The notes: generated by a model from the letters alone, not told the origin. 64,000 nt of DNA from Hymenobacter polaris (GCF_012927305.1 NZ_JABBGH010000001.1:744001-808000), one strand, 5' to 3'; shown: positions 44,274 to 53,725, counted from the stretch's first letter. Made by a program: numbers and translations.

Positions 44274-45586
44274 CCGAGGCTGCCTAGCACCTCCGCGTAG
44301 AGCGCGGTGTAGTCGGCCACCATCGTTTCGAGCGAAAACAGTGCCTGGGCCCGGCGCTGGTTGTGGGCGCCTAGGGCCTGGCAGCGGGCGGGGTCATCGA
44401 GCAGCGCGATGATGATATCGGCCAGCTGCTGCACGTTGCCGGGCGCGGCCAACACCTCGGGCTGGGCTAGTATTTCGCCGAGCGCGCCCACGTCGTAGCC
44501 GGCTACGGGCAGGCGCATGTGCATGGCAAAGGGCGTCACCTGCCCAAAGCTTTCGCGGTACACCGGGGCCACGAACAAACTCAACTGCCGGTAGTAGGCG
44601 GGCAGCGCCTGGTAGGTAACCATGCCCGTAAACTCGATAGCGCCGCCTAAGCCCGCGGCGGCCACCTTTTGGCGGTACAAGGCATCAAACGTGCCCGAGC
44701 CCACGATAAGGGCGCGAGTGCGGGGCCGGCGGCGCACCACCTCGATAAACACGTCGATGGAAGCGGCATCGAGCTTATCGGCATCGAGCCGGTACACCAT
44801 GCCGATGGTACCGGGCGGCGGCAGCTCGGTGGCGGGGCGGGTGAAGAGCTGAAAGTTGGACCCCGGATAAATGACCACGTTGCGGCCCACCGGGTCGCCG
44901 AAGTGGGTGAGCGCGTATTGGCTCACAAATACGTAGCGCGCTACGTGCGGGTGCAGGTAGGGGCCGGTGGGGTCGTTGCAATTTTCAACTAGGGGCAGGC
45001 CCAGGCGCGCGGCGGCCTCAAACACGTAATAATACCAGCGCCAGTGCTCGGCCGCCGCCGCCCGGTTACCCCAGTAGTGCACGTGCACCAGGGTCGGTGC
45101 TGCAGCAGTCAGCACGCGCATCATGGCTGCCACGCTGCGCACGTAGGGCACTGGCTGGGTTGGCACGCCCACGTAAGCCGGCATGCCCCAGGTGTGGCGG
45201 GTAATAATATGATAGTCAAGAATATGTCCTGTGGTTTCCATTAAGTCAACCAGCAGCTGCTGCGAGCCACCTACGGCTAGGTCGGGTATGGCGTGCAGAA
45301 TGCGCGGCCGTAGCGCGCCCGGTAGCGGGGTCGGCAGTTTAATCTGGTACGGCTGGAAGTCGGGGTTTTGAGCGCGCCGCATTGCCCGTACCCGGCGCCC
45401 CACGTGCGGAAAGTATTGGTGGTAAAACTGGCGCGCATAAGCCAGCAGGCTAGCTCGTACTTGATGCCACAACTGCCGCCAGGCGTTGCGTACGCCCACG
45501 TGGCGCTCTAATTCTTCTTCCAGCTGCTGGCGCTGCCGGCGCAAGCGGGCTATTTCGGCGGCGGCCACGTCGGGGTCTTGTTGCAT
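44270..45586 (-). CDS. Glycosyltransferase family 4-like protein
   Basis: This 438-residue cytoplasmic glycosyltransferase starts with a coiled coil (residues 8-30, AEIARLRRQRQQLEEELERH). A GT-B fold follows: ILHAIPDLAVGGSQQLLVDL (acceptor domain), VFVSQYALTHFG and VIYPGSNFQLF, then the nucleotide-sugar domain with LIVGSGTFDALY, IEFTGMVTYQALPAYYRQ and the E-x7-E region APVYRESFGQVTPFAMHMRL. It would add a sugar to a lipid- or polysaccharide-linked acceptor. It is isolated from other cell-envelope genes. The stop overlaps its convergent neighbour. Confidence 0.85.
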   Translation of the reverse strand: MQQDPDVAAAEIARLRRQRQQLEEELERHVGVRNAWRQLWHQVRASLLAYARQFYHQYFPHVGRRVRAMRRAQNPDFQPYQIKLPTPLPGALRPRILHAIPDLAVGGSQQLLVDLMETTGHILDYHIITRHTWGMPAYVGVPTQPVPYVRSVAAMMRVLTAAAPTLVHVHYWGNRAAAAEHWRWYYYVFEAAARLGLPLVENCNDPTGPYLHPHVARYVFVSQYALTHFGDPVGRNVVIYPGSNFQLFTRPATELPPPGTIGMVYRLDADKLDAASIDVFIEVVRRRPRTRALIVGSGTFDALYRQKVAAAGLGGAIEFTGMVTYQALPAYYRQLSLFVAPVYRESFGQVTPFAMHMRLPVAGYDVGALGEILAQPEVLAAPGNVQQLADIIIALLDDPARCQALGAHNQRRAQALFSLETMVADYTALYAEVLGSLG

Positions 45587-45637
45587 AGAATTGGGCTCTA
45601 GGGCGAGCCAGCGCCACCTTAGGGCCAGGCAAAATAC

Positions 45638-47953
45638 CTACTTTCGCACAGGCTTGCTGCCCATCACAAACTCCAACGTGCCACCCTGCCGCACCGCCGC
45701 CACCGGCAAAAACGGGCGCGTCAGCAGCTTGCCGTTGAGCTTGGCCGACTGCACGTAGACGTTCTTATCCGACTGGTTTTTAACCGTGACGGCGAAGGTT
45801 TTGCCCTCGCCCACTTGCAGCACGGCGCCGTGCACCGCCGGGCTGCCCAGGGCATACTCGCCCGAGGCGGGGGCCACCGGGTAGAACCCTAGGGCCGAGA
45901 AGATGTACCAGGCCGACATCTGCCCGCAGTCGTCGTTGCCGCCCAGGCCGTCGGGACCCTGGTGGTACATCTTGTTTAGAATCATGCGGATGCGGGGCTG
46001 CGTTTTATAGGGCTGGTTGGTCCAGTTGTAGAGGTAGGCGGCGTGGTGGGCGGGCTCGTTGCCGTGCACGTAGTTGCCGATGATGCCGTCGCGGGTGATG
46101 TCCTCGGTTTCGGCGAAGAATTTATCGGGCAGGTGCATCGTGAAAAGCGAGTCGAGGTGGGGCACGAAGCGGGCGTTGCCGCCCATTTTGGCGATGAGGC
46201 CGGCCGGGTCCTGGGGCACGTAGAGGCTGTAGTTCCAGGCGTTGCCTTCGATGTAGGCCGGGTCGGAGGTCGTGAGCACGTCGAACTTCTCGCGGAAGCT
46301 GCCGTCGGCCAGGCGCGGGCGCATGAAGCCGATGCGCGCGTCGTACACGTTCTGCCAGTTGGTGGCGCGCTGGCTGAACTCCTTCTCAATGTCGGCCCGA
46401 CCTAACTTCTTGGCCGCCTGCGCAATGCAGTAGTCGTCGAAGGCGTATTCCAGCGTCTTGCTCACCGAGGCGCCGCTCTGGTCGCTGGGCACGTAGCCCT
46501 TGTCCATATACAGCCCTAGGCCGTCGTACCAGCGCTGGCGGGCGGTGGTCACGCAGGCGTCGAGGGCCTTATTTTGGTCGAAGGGCGCGTTGCCGAGCAC
46601 GATGGCATCGCACACCACCGGCACCGCGTGGTAGCCAATCATGCACCAGTTTTCGTTGGCGTAGTGCGCCCACACGGGCAGCATATGCTCGGCGCTCTGG
46701 TCGAAGTGCCGGAGCATGCTCTGGGCCATGTCGGCGTTGCGCTTGGGCTGCACCAGGTTGTAGAGCGGGTGCAGGGCGCGGTAGGTATCCCAGAGCGAGA
46801 AGGTGGTGTAATTGGTAAAGTCCTGGGCCGGGTGGTTGTTCTGGTCGAGCCCGCGGTACTGCCCATCGGTATCCTGGTAAGTGGTTACGCCGGTGAAGGC
46901 GTGGTACATGGCCGTGTAGAAGTTCTCCTTATCCACTCGGCGCGGCGAGCTGATGGTGATTTTGCTCAGCTCCTGCTGCCACTGCTGCTGCCCTAGGGCC
47001 TTGTAGGCGGCGAAGTCCCAGCCCGGCGCTTCGGCGCGCAGGTTGGCCAGGGCGCCGGCGGTACTCACCGGCGAGAGGGCCAGTTTGAGCTTCACCTGCT
47101 CACCGGCTTGCGTCGCCCCAAAGTCGAAGTGCAGGCGCAGCTGGTGGCCGGCCAGGTCGGGCCAGTTGTGCTGCTGGTCGAAGCGGCCCCAGAAGCCGCG
47201 GTAGGCCTCCTTCTTATCGTAGTTGCGGCTGCCGTAGGCTTTGAAGGGCCGCGAGAAACTCAGGGCGAAGTACACCACGCGGGTGCGGCCCCAGCCGTTG
47301 GTTTGGCGGTAGCCAGTCACTAGCGAGTCGTTCTCGACCCGCACGAAGGTCCACACGTTCTTGTCGGGATAGTTATAAATTCCGGCCATCATATCCAGGA
47401 TGACGTGCGACTCGGCGGCCTGCGGAAACGTGTACTGGTGGATGCCTACCCGCGTGGTGGCCGTCAGCTCGGCCAGGATGTCGTTGTCGGCCAGCCGCAC
47501 CTTGTAGTAGGCCGGCTCGGCCACCTCCGTCGCGTGCGAGTAGGCCGAGCGGTAGCCCCCTAGGGGCTTATCTGCCGTGCCGGGGTTCAGCTGCAGCTTG
47601 CCCGTGGTGGGCATCACCAGGAAATCGCCCAGGTCGGAGTGGCCGGTGCCGCTGAAGTGGGTGTGGCTGAAGCCCACAATGGTGGGGTCTTTGTACTGAT
47701 AGCCCGCGCAATAGCTGTAAATCTCAGGGTTGTACTTGCCGTTTACCTCGTAACTCAGCGTGTCGGTATCGGGCGAGAGCTGCACCGCCCCGAAGGGCAC
47801 CGTGGCGCCGGGGTAGGTGTGGCCCATCTTGGCGGTGCCCACCAGCGGGTGAGCGTACTGCACCAGGTTTTCGGGTTGGCTGGCGCGGGGCTTGGGCTGC
47901 GCCAGCAGGCCTAGGGGGCAAAGCAGCGTGGAAAGGAGGAGCGGAAACTTCAT
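45638..47953 (-). CDS. GH92 alpha-1,2-mannosidase, exported
   Basis: This 771-residue enzyme starts at the ATG at 47953 with a signal peptide (LLSTLLCPLGLLAQ). GH92 marks are VGTAKMGHTYPGATVPFGAVQLSPDT, FSHTHFSGTGHSDLGDF, the central YTTFSLWDTYRALHPLY, GNEPAHHAAYLYNW and GNDDCGQMSAWYIFSALGFYPV. The family is calcium-dependent and removes mannose from N-glycan-type substrates with inversion. It is probably surface or periplasmic. Upstream codons to 48010 are open but not needed. No SusC/SusD pair is near, so it is not in a classical utilisation locus. Confidence 0.95.
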   Translation of the reverse strand: MKFPLLLSTLLCPLGLLAQPKPRASQPENLVQYAHPLVGTAKMGHTYPGATVPFGAVQLSPDTDTLSYEVNGKYNPEIYSYCAGYQYKDPTIVGFSHTHFSGTGHSDLGDFLVMPTTGKLQLNPGTADKPLGGYRSAYSHATEVAEPAYYKVRLADNDILAELTATTRVGIHQYTFPQAAESHVILDMMAGIYNYPDKNVWTFVRVENDSLVTGYRQTNGWGRTRVVYFALSFSRPFKAYGSRNYDKKEAYRGFWGRFDQQHNWPDLAGHQLRLHFDFGATQAGEQVKLKLALSPVSTAGALANLRAEAPGWDFAAYKALGQQQWQQELSKITISSPRRVDKENFYTAMYHAFTGVTTYQDTDGQYRGLDQNNHPAQDFTNYTTFSLWDTYRALHPLYNLVQPKRNADMAQSMLRHFDQSAEHMLPVWAHYANENWCMIGYHAVPVVCDAIVLGNAPFDQNKALDACVTTARQRWYDGLGLYMDKGYVPSDQSGASVSKTLEYAFDDYCIAQAAKKLGRADIEKEFSQRATNWQNVYDARIGFMRPRLADGSFREKFDVLTTSDPAYIEGNAWNYSLYVPQDPAGLIAKMGGNARFVPHLDSLFTMHLPDKFFAETEDITRDGIIGNYVHGNEPAHHAAYLYNWTNQPYKTQPRIRMILNKMYHQGPDGLGGNDDCGQMSAWYIFSALGFYPVAPASGEYALGSPAVHGAVLQVGEGKTFAVTVKNQSDKNVYVQSAKLNGKLLTRPFLPVAAVRQGGTLEFVMGSKPVRK

Positions 47954-48044
47954 GCAGCAAAGTAAGGGAGGTAGTCGCCCAAAGACCCGCCGCTCGCTGC
48001 AAGGCCGCACGATAGGGCAACAATCCCCGCCAGGCTAACTCACA

Positions 48045-48076
48045 AAAAAGCCCCTAGGGATAGCTAGAGGCTTTTT
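48045..48076 (-). terminator. Terminator of the HdeD-like gene
   Basis: AAAAAGCCCCTAG pairs with CTAGAGGCTTTTT around a 6-base loop, just below the HdeD-like stop codon. The stem uses a CCTAGG copy. Confidence 0.8.
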
Positions 48077-48094
48077 GCAAAGTAGAATCAAACA

Positions 48095-48661
48095 CTACGC
48101 CGCGTGCGCCGACGCGCTGCGCAGCCGCCAGCCCAGCACCATCAGCGCCACGCCCAGCACTACCAGCGCGATGGCCACCCATACCGTAGCCCCTAGGGCC
48201 CCAATGGCGGGGTTGGCCAGCACCATAAAGCCGAGCACGATGCCCAGCAAGCCCAGGGCCAGCGTCCAGCCCCAATTGCGGTAGCCCAGGCGGCGCAGCG
48301 TGAAGGACTTGGCCACCAGCGAGCCGCTGCGCAGCAGCAGCCAAAAGCCGATGAAGTAGGCCAGCGTGCCCGCCGCCACCCCCGGCGCGCTGAAGAGGTA
48401 GGCCCCCAGCGCCACCTCGGCCAGGCCCAGCACCAGCAGCCCCACCCAGCCACGCAGCCGGGTGCGGTTGCTGACGGCAAACAGCACGTTGCCCACGCCG
48501 TTGAAGAGAATGACGGCCGCGAAATAAACGGTTAAACCCAAAAAGGCTCCCGCCGGGGAGCTAAAGGCGTACAGACCCAGTAAAAACAGCGCCAGGCCTC
48601 CCACCACGTACACCCACCAGTTGGCCGCTGCCGAGCGCAGCGGGTTGTTCGTTACTTCCAT
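48095..48661 (-). CDS. HdeD-family membrane protein (DUF308)
   Basis: This 188-residue protein has six membrane helices in three pairs, with the repeated DUF308 pattern (VVGGLALFLLGLYAFSSPAG, LLVLGLAEVALGAYLFSAPG, LALGLLGIVLGFMVLANPA). HdeD protects E. coli from acid at high cell density; in other bacteria the role is unproven. It is a single gene with its own terminator. The ATG at 48661 is at the first helix. Confidence 0.85.
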   Translation of the reverse strand: MEVTNNPLRSAAANWWVYVVGGLALFLLGLYAFSSPAGAFLGLTVYFAAVILFNGVGNVLFAVSNRTRLRGWVGLLVLGLAEVALGAYLFSAPGVAAGTLAYFIGFWLLLRSGSLVAKSFTLRRLGYRNWGWTLALGLLGIVLGFMVLANPAIGALGATVWVAIALVVLGVALMVLGWRLRSASAHAA

Positions 48662-48695
48662 CGTTGTTGCTTGCGTAAAAGAATAGAAAAGCTAC

Positions 48696-48735
48696 GGCCC
48701 CCGGTCCCGGTCGGTTACGGCCGGAGCCGGGGGCC
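48696..48735 (-). terminator. Hairpin ending the MFS-GH1-SDR operon
   Basis: GGCCCCCGG pairs with CCGGGGGCC (48727-48735), and the minus strand continues into a T-rich stretch. It lies below the SDR stop codon. Confidence 0.6.
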
Positions 48736-48762
48736 TAGGGAAGCGCGGGACTATCGAACTGG

Positions 48763-49512
48763 CTACAGGTTATCCAGCCGGCCGCCATCTACGCGCAGCA
48801 TGGCGCCCTGCACGAACTGGGCATCGTCGCTGGCCAGGTAGGCGATGGCGGCGGCCACGTCCTCGGCTTTGCCCACGTCAGCGGGGTTGATTTTCTCGAC
48901 GCCCGACTTCACGTTGGGGTTGTCCCAGAGCATGGGCGTGTCGATAGCGCCCGGCAGAATGGCGTTGATGCGCAGGCCCTTGGGCTTGCCCTCGATGGCC
49001 GCCGAGCGCGTGAGCGAGAGTACCGCCGCCTTGCCCGCCGCGTAAGGCGCCACCAGCGGCTCGGTTTCGATGGCGTGGATGCTCGACACGTTCACCACCG
49101 TGCCGCCCGGCTTCATGTGGATGAACGCCTGCTTGATGAAGTGGAACGCGCCCATCAAGTCTACGCTCAGAATTTTGTACCACTCCTCGTCGGTGAGCTG
49201 CTCCAGGGCCTTGAATTTCATCAGGCCCGCGTTGTTCACCACCACGTCCCAGCGCTTGTACTTGTTGAGCACGTCGTTGACGGTGCTCACCACGGCATCT
49301 TCCTTCGACACGTCGCAGACGCTGCCCATCGCATCGGGCGCGCCGGCCTGCTTTACCTCGGCCACGGCCTTGGCGATGGCTTCCTCGTTGATGTCGGCGA
49401 TGACGACGCGCGCGCCCTCCGAAGCCAGACGCTTGGCCGTGGCCAGCCCGATGCCGCTGGCCGCGCCCGTCACGATGGCCACTTTGTCCTTAAAACGATT
49501 CATGCTAGCCAT
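48763..49512 (-). CDS. Short-chain dehydrogenase/reductase
   Basis: This 249-residue classical SDR has TGAASGIGLATAKRL, VCDVSKED, NNAGLMKFKAL, the catalytic Ser in VNVSSIHAIE, YAAGKAAVLSL and the C-terminal GAMLRVDGGRLDN. An aspartate after strand 2 (VVIADINEE) favours NAD. It is the last gene of the operon MFS transporter - GH1 glycosidase - SDR (54-base gap), so it probably oxidises the sugar the other two deliver, as glucose-1-dehydrogenase-like enzymes do. The start may be the first ATG or the one three codons later. Confidence 0.88.
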   Translation of the reverse strand: MASMNRFKDKVAIVTGAASGIGLATAKRLASEGARVVIADINEEAIAKAVAEVKQAGAPDAMGSVCDVSKEDAVVSTVNDVLNKYKRWDVVVNNAGLMKFKALEQLTDEEWYKILSVDLMGAFHFIKQAFIHMKPGGTVVNVSSIHAIETEPLVAPYAAGKAAVLSLTRSAAIEGKPKGLRINAILPGAIDTPMLWDNPNVKSGVEKINPADVGKAEDVAAAIAYLASDDAQFVQGAMLRVDGGRLDNL

Positions 49513-49566
49513 AGTCGGGAGGGGAGTTGGTTGGGGGTTTGGTACTGGTAAAAAAGTGGCGGCGGC

Positions 49567-50886
49567 CTAGTGGTTATCCGGCTGCTCGCTGTTGGTTATC
49601 TGGGCCTGGTAGCTTTCCTGGCTTTCGCGGGCCTTGTCCTGCAGGGCCGCCACGTAGGGCTTGCCGGTATCGTTGATGGGCACTAGCGGAATTTGCAGGC
49701 AGGCGCTTTGGGCGGGCAGCACCGCGCTCCACTGGCTGATGAGCTTCTTGTAGGCCTCACCCACGGGCCGAATCTTGCGCTGCAAGTCGTAGAGCCCTAG
49801 GGGGTTCACGGTGCCGTGGTTTTCGCGCAGGGCGGTGTCCCAGTCCACCTGGTCGGTAAGCGAGTACCAGGTAAAGCCCAGGATGGGCACCCCGTCGTTG
49901 CGCACGCGCATCACGTTGGCCCATTCCTTCCAGAGCCAGTTCACGGCCTCGTCGCCCTTAGGCCCCTGCCAGAGGTTGGTTTCGGTGTGCATCACCGGCA
50001 GCTGGTAGCGGTCGTGGTACTGGGTGGTGATGACGTGGTAGCCAAATATCTCGCCCGAGGCGGTAGTGCTGCCGTCGTCGCGCACGCGGTGCTCGTTGGT
50101 GCGGTAGTAGTCGTTGCCCATGATGCACTGGTGCTTGAGGTTATTCTCCAAGAAGAAGTGGTACTCGTCGCGCGTCATGCCGTTGTCCGTCAGGTACTCG
50201 TACATCTCCGAGTCCACGCGCCGGCCGTAGTTGAGGTCCAGGCTCAGGAAGCGCTTGGCGTTCAGGATTTCGGCGGGCTTGATGGCCGATGGGTTTTCGG
50301 CGTGGAAGTATTCGCTGCTCTCGCTTTGGATGAACAGCGCATCGGGCCGCACCTCCAGGATGGCGTGCATAGCCTGCACGTTGGCTTTCACAATGTTCTT
50401 GAGGGCCGTCACAAAGGCCTGGTCGGTGGCCAGCTGCTCGTTCCACCACCCGTAGAGGGCCGAAAACTCGGCGCAGATGTACATCTCGTTGACCGGCGTG
50501 TAGAGCTGCACCCAGGGGTAGCGCTGGGCGAAGGCCTTGCAGTAAGCCGGAAAGAGCTTGTTGAAGTCCAGGTTCTGAAAATTACCTAGCCAGTCGGGCA
50601 CCCCGAAGTGGCACAAATCCACGATGGGCGTGATGTTGCGGCGGCGCAAATCGGCAAACGTCTGGTCGCAAAACTCCCAGTCGTACTTGTCCACGCCCAG
50701 CCAGGTTTTGAAGATGGGCGGCCCGTAGCGCAGGAAGCGGATACCCAGGTCCTCGACGCACTGAAAATCGGTTTGCCAATACTTGTAGAACCCGCATTTT
50801 TCCAGCTCGTCTACCCGGGTCTTGCCGTGGTCGATGGTGGGGTTGGAGTTTTCAATGCCGGTGGCGAACAAAAATTGGGATTCCAT
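49567..50886 (-). CDS. Family 1 glycoside hydrolase-like protein, cytoplasmic
   Basis: This 439-residue protein has no signal peptide and a GH-A clan TIM barrel. The acid/base Glu lies in LYTPVNEMYI, and the likely nucleophile in LPVMHTETNLW. Aromatic sugar-binding strands such as LGFTWYSLTDQVDWDTAL follow. It differs from typical beta-glucosidases, whose nucleophile motif is TENG, so specificity is open. It lies between the FucP-type transporter gene and an SDR gene on one strand, suggesting a di- or oligosaccharide is imported and split inside the cell. Confidence 0.8.
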   Translation of the reverse strand: MESQFLFATGIENSNPTIDHGKTRVDELEKCGFYKYWQTDFQCVEDLGIRFLRYGPPIFKTWLGVDKYDWEFCDQTFADLRRRNITPIVDLCHFGVPDWLGNFQNLDFNKLFPAYCKAFAQRYPWVQLYTPVNEMYICAEFSALYGWWNEQLATDQAFVTALKNIVKANVQAMHAILEVRPDALFIQSESSEYFHAENPSAIKPAEILNAKRFLSLDLNYGRRVDSEMYEYLTDNGMTRDEYHFFLENNLKHQCIMGNDYYRTNEHRVRDDGSTTASGEIFGYHVITTQYHDRYQLPVMHTETNLWQGPKGDEAVNWLWKEWANVMRVRNDGVPILGFTWYSLTDQVDWDTALRENHGTVNPLGLYDLQRKIRPVGEAYKKLISQWSAVLPAQSACLQIPLVPINDTGKPYVAALQDKARESQESYQAQITNSEQPDNH

Positions 50887-50981
50887 GCGGGCGGTAAAAG
50901 GACACGCCTGGTCTTACTCCCGAAGCCCGCATGAAGTTGTGGTAAAGCCGCTTGCGGGGCCCTAGGCCCACGCCGCCGGCC

Positions 50982-52334
50982 CTAGGCCCGCTGCACCCGG
51001 TAGCCGCGCAGGGCAAACAAAAACACCACCACGTAGCAGATAATGGGCAGGTAGTAGGCCTGGGCCACGCTGTGGTTGGCCACCGGCCCCATCACGAAGC
51101 GCGGAAACAAGGCCGCGCCCACTACGCCCATCACGATAAACGACGAGGCGAGCTGCTTGTGCCGGCCCAGGTCCTTGAGCCCCAGGCTGTAGATGGTGGG
51201 AAACATGATGCTGAAGCAAAAATTCAGCCCGATGAGCGCCCCGAACGATACCCAGCCCCAGTGCTGCGCCACCACCACGCACAGCCCCATGTTGGCCACG
51301 GCCACGGCCGCCAGCAGCCGGTTGGGGGCGATGAATTGCATGAGGTAGGTGCCCAGGAAGCGCCCCAGCATCATGCCCACCAGGCTCAGGGAAAAGAAAT
51401 AGGCGGCCACCTCGGGGGCCAGGTGGGGCAGGCCGGGGGCCAGCGCCACGGTGCGGCTCAAGAGCGCGCCCACCTGCCAGAAGCCCTGAATGGCCGGCCC
51501 CGGCTGCTGCCCCATGTAGTCGGTGCCGTAGTTGATGAAGTAGGCCCAGGTGCCGCCCTGCGCCGCCGTGTTGAAGAGCTGCGCCACGCAGGCCCACACG
51601 AAGTGCCGGTGCTGAAACAGCTTTTTGTCGGCCACCAGGTCGGTGGGCGTTTCGCTGGGGGCGGCCAGGGGCGTTTCGGGCGAGTGCTCGGCGTTGAGCG
51701 GGGGCACCTTTACGAACGCAAACGCCAGCCCGATGCTGCCCACCACCGTGCCAATGATGGTGTAGAGCGTCTTCACCGCCGACAAGTCGCCGGCCGCGTG
51801 GGTGCCGCGCAGCACGAAGTAGCCCCCGATGAGCGGGCCCGACACCGCCCCGATGCCGTTGATGGCGTGCGAGAACGTAATGCGCCGGTCGGAGCTGGCC
51901 GGGTCGCCCAGGCCATCCAGAAACGGATGCGCCACGGCCTCGAGGGTGCCCAGGCCGCAGGCCAGCACAAACAGAGCCCCCAGCAGCAGCGGAAACGAAG
52001 CCGCGTTACAGGCCGGCACGAACAAAAAGGCCCCGAGGGAATAGAGCCCTAGGCCCAGCAGCACGCCCTTTTGGTAGCCAAAGCGCTGCATAAACCAGCC
52101 GGCGGGCAGCCCCATCACGAAGTAGGCCCCGAAGGTGGCGGCCTGCACGTAGGCCGAGTTGGCCTTGCTCACGTGCAGCACCTGCTGAAAGTGCTTGTTG
52201 AGGACATCGGCCATCGTGACGCCCAGGCCCCAGAGCATGAACAGCGACACCACGAAAACGAACGTGAGCAGATAACGCCGCTCGGTGAAGGGTGGGGGGG
52301 CTAGGGCAGCGGGCGAAGTAGACGTTAGGGGCAT
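50982..52334 (-). CDS. FucP-type MFS sugar:H+ symporter
   Basis: This 450-residue protein has 12 membrane helices. It begins TERRYLLTFVFVVSLFMLWGLG and contains the FucP-group marks AYFVMGLPAGWFMQRFGYQKG, GLGTLEAVAHPFLDGLG, FSHAINGIGAVSGPLIGGY and MFPTIYSLGLKDLG. Family members carry fucose, glucose, galactose or mannose-type sugars. The gene heads the MFS-GH1-SDR operon (95 bases to GH1) and is divergent from the porin gene. TACCTTGG on the minus strand at 52364-52371 is a near-consensus -7 box. The ATG at 52334 is preferred over the open frame to 52367. The stop lies inside CCTAGG. Confidence 0.88.
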   Translation of the reverse strand: MPLTSTSPAALAPPPFTERRYLLTFVFVVSLFMLWGLGVTMADVLNKHFQQVLHVSKANSAYVQAATFGAYFVMGLPAGWFMQRFGYQKGVLLGLGLYSLGAFLFVPACNAASFPLLLGALFVLACGLGTLEAVAHPFLDGLGDPASSDRRITFSHAINGIGAVSGPLIGGYFVLRGTHAAGDLSAVKTLYTIIGTVVGSIGLAFAFVKVPPLNAEHSPETPLAAPSETPTDLVADKKLFQHRHFVWACVAQLFNTAAQGGTWAYFINYGTDYMGQQPGPAIQGFWQVGALLSRTVALAPGLPHLAPEVAAYFFSLSLVGMMLGRFLGTYLMQFIAPNRLLAAVAVANMGLCVVVAQHWGWVSFGALIGLNFCFSIMFPTIYSLGLKDLGRHKQLASSFIVMGVVGAALFPRFVMGPVANHSVAQAYYLPIICYVVVFLFALRGYRVQRA

Positions 52335-52450
52335 AAATAGGGAGGAAAAGGCTAGTACAACCCCCAAGGTAGGGCCCGGCGCCCGGCGGCGGCCGGGGCC
52401 AGCCCGCTGCCGGGCGCCGTACCTTCCCCGAATTGCACGGTTTTTTCTCT

Positions 52451-53545
52451 ATGAAGCACTATTTACTCAGCTGTTCCCTGCTGCTGCTAAGCACCGCAGT
52501 AGCCCAGGCCCAAACGGCCACCTACCCGGCCGATACGGCCAAAGTGACGGTGTACGGCTACCTCGACGGCTACTACGGCTACGACTTTCCGCACCCCAGC
52601 AGCACCCAGCGGCCCGAATTCTTTTACTCCCACAACCGCCAGGACGAGTTTACCGTGAACCAGGCGCTGGTGGGCCTGCGCTACGACAACGGCCAAGTGC
52701 ACGGGGCCCTAGGGCTGCAGGCCGGCACCTACCCCGAGGCCAACTACGCCGCCGAGCCGGTGCTGCTGCGCAGCATCTACGAGGCGTGGGCGGGCTTCCG
52801 GCCGTTCAAGAAAGCCTGGCTCGACATCGGCGTCTTTGGCTCGCACATCGGCTACGAGTCGGCCATCTCGAAGGACAACTGGACGGTGACTCACTCGCTG
52901 GCCGCCGAGGGCTCGCCCTACTACGAGGCCGGCGCCAAGCTCAGCTACGAAATCTCGCCTAAAGTAACCGTGACGGGCCTGGTGCTGAATGGGTGGCAAA
53001 ATATTCGCGACAACAACCGCGGCAAGGCCCTGGGCACCCAGTTGCAGTGGCGCCCGTCCGAGAAGTGGCTGGTCAATAGCAGCACCTTCTTCGGCAACGA
53101 GCAGCCCCAGGACTCGGCCCGGCGCTACCGCTATTTCCACGACTTGTACGTGGTGTACATGCCCGATGCGCGCTGGTCGGTGCTGGCCTTGTTCGACATC
53201 GGCACCCAGCAGCGCGCCCGCCCCGATGCCCCCAACACGCCCTGGCACACCGGCCAGCTGGTGGTGCGCCGCCAGCTGGGCACCCGCTGGCACGTGGCCG
53301 CCCGCGCCGAGTACTACTACGCCGAGTACGGGGTGGTGGTGCGCTTTCTGGCCCCCACGCCCGCCCAGCGCAACTTCAACGTGCGCGGCGCCTCGCTCAA
53401 CTTCGACTACGCCCCCAGCCGCCACGTGCTGGTGCGCCTGGAAGGCAAGTTCCTCAACTCCAAAAACCCCCGCTTCGACAACGACAGCGGCAGCCGCACC
53501 ACCAACTACGGCAACCTGACCTCCACTGTAGCGCTGTCGTTTTAG
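52451..53545 (+). CDS. Outer-membrane porin (BBP2/OmpL-like)
   Basis: This 364-residue protein has a signal peptide (LLLLSTAVAQAQ) and a barrel of alternating strands. It begins VTVYGYLDGYYGYDF, continues with FTVNQALVGLRYDNG and EAWAGFRPFKKAWLDIGVFG, and ends NLTSTVALSF with the C-terminal Phe of outer-membrane proteins. This is the putative porin-2 type, which lets small solutes pass. It is divergent from the sugar transporter operon and may provide outer-membrane entry for the same sugar. The ATG at 52451 is directly before the signal peptide. Confidence 0.82.
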   Translation: MKHYLLSCSLLLLSTAVAQAQTATYPADTAKVTVYGYLDGYYGYDFPHPSSTQRPEFFYSHNRQDEFTVNQALVGLRYDNGQVHGALGLQAGTYPEANYAAEPVLLRSIYEAWAGFRPFKKAWLDIGVFGSHIGYESAISKDNWTVTHSLAAEGSPYYEAGAKLSYEISPKVTVTGLVLNGWQNIRDNNRGKALGTQLQWRPSEKWLVNSSTFFGNEQPQDSARRYRYFHDLYVVYMPDARWSVLALFDIGTQQRARPDAPNTPWHTGQLVVRRQLGTRWHVAARAEYYYAEYGVVVRFLAPTPAQRNFNVRGASLNFDYAPSRHVLVRLEGKFLNSKNPRFDNDSGSRTTNYGNLTSTVALSF

Positions 53546-53587
53546 CCGGCCGCGGCCCTAGGCCCGGTAAAGGCCACGGGGACGGGC

Positions 53588-53665
53588 CTAGGGGCGGGCC
53601 GAAACCGAGAGGCCGAGCAGCACCAGCAGCAGCCCCAGAAAGAGAAGGGTAAAAAGCTTGCTCAT
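53588..53665 (-). CDS. Possible 25-residue membrane peptide
   Basis: An ATG at 53665 opens a 25-codon frame: MSKLF, then a run of Leu/Phe/Gly/Val forming one membrane helix, then SARP and a TAG that lies inside CCTAGG. Its length, basic start and continuous hydrophobic core are typical of small bacterial membrane peptides. There is no homology evidence, so it may be chance. It lies between the porin and DUF5723 genes in otherwise empty DNA. Confidence 0.35.
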   Translation of the reverse strand: MSKLFTLLFLGLLLVLLGLSVSARP

Positions 53666-53725
53666 GAAGTTAAAAGCTAGTAGTGATAGGAGAGAAGCAA
53701 ACGGATAAGGCCGGGTAAAAGCACC

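Noticed and set aside
49816..50589. 257-codon plus-strand frame opposite the GH1-like gene
   Set aside because: Low-complexity antisense translation with no motif, while the minus strand carries the glycosidase.
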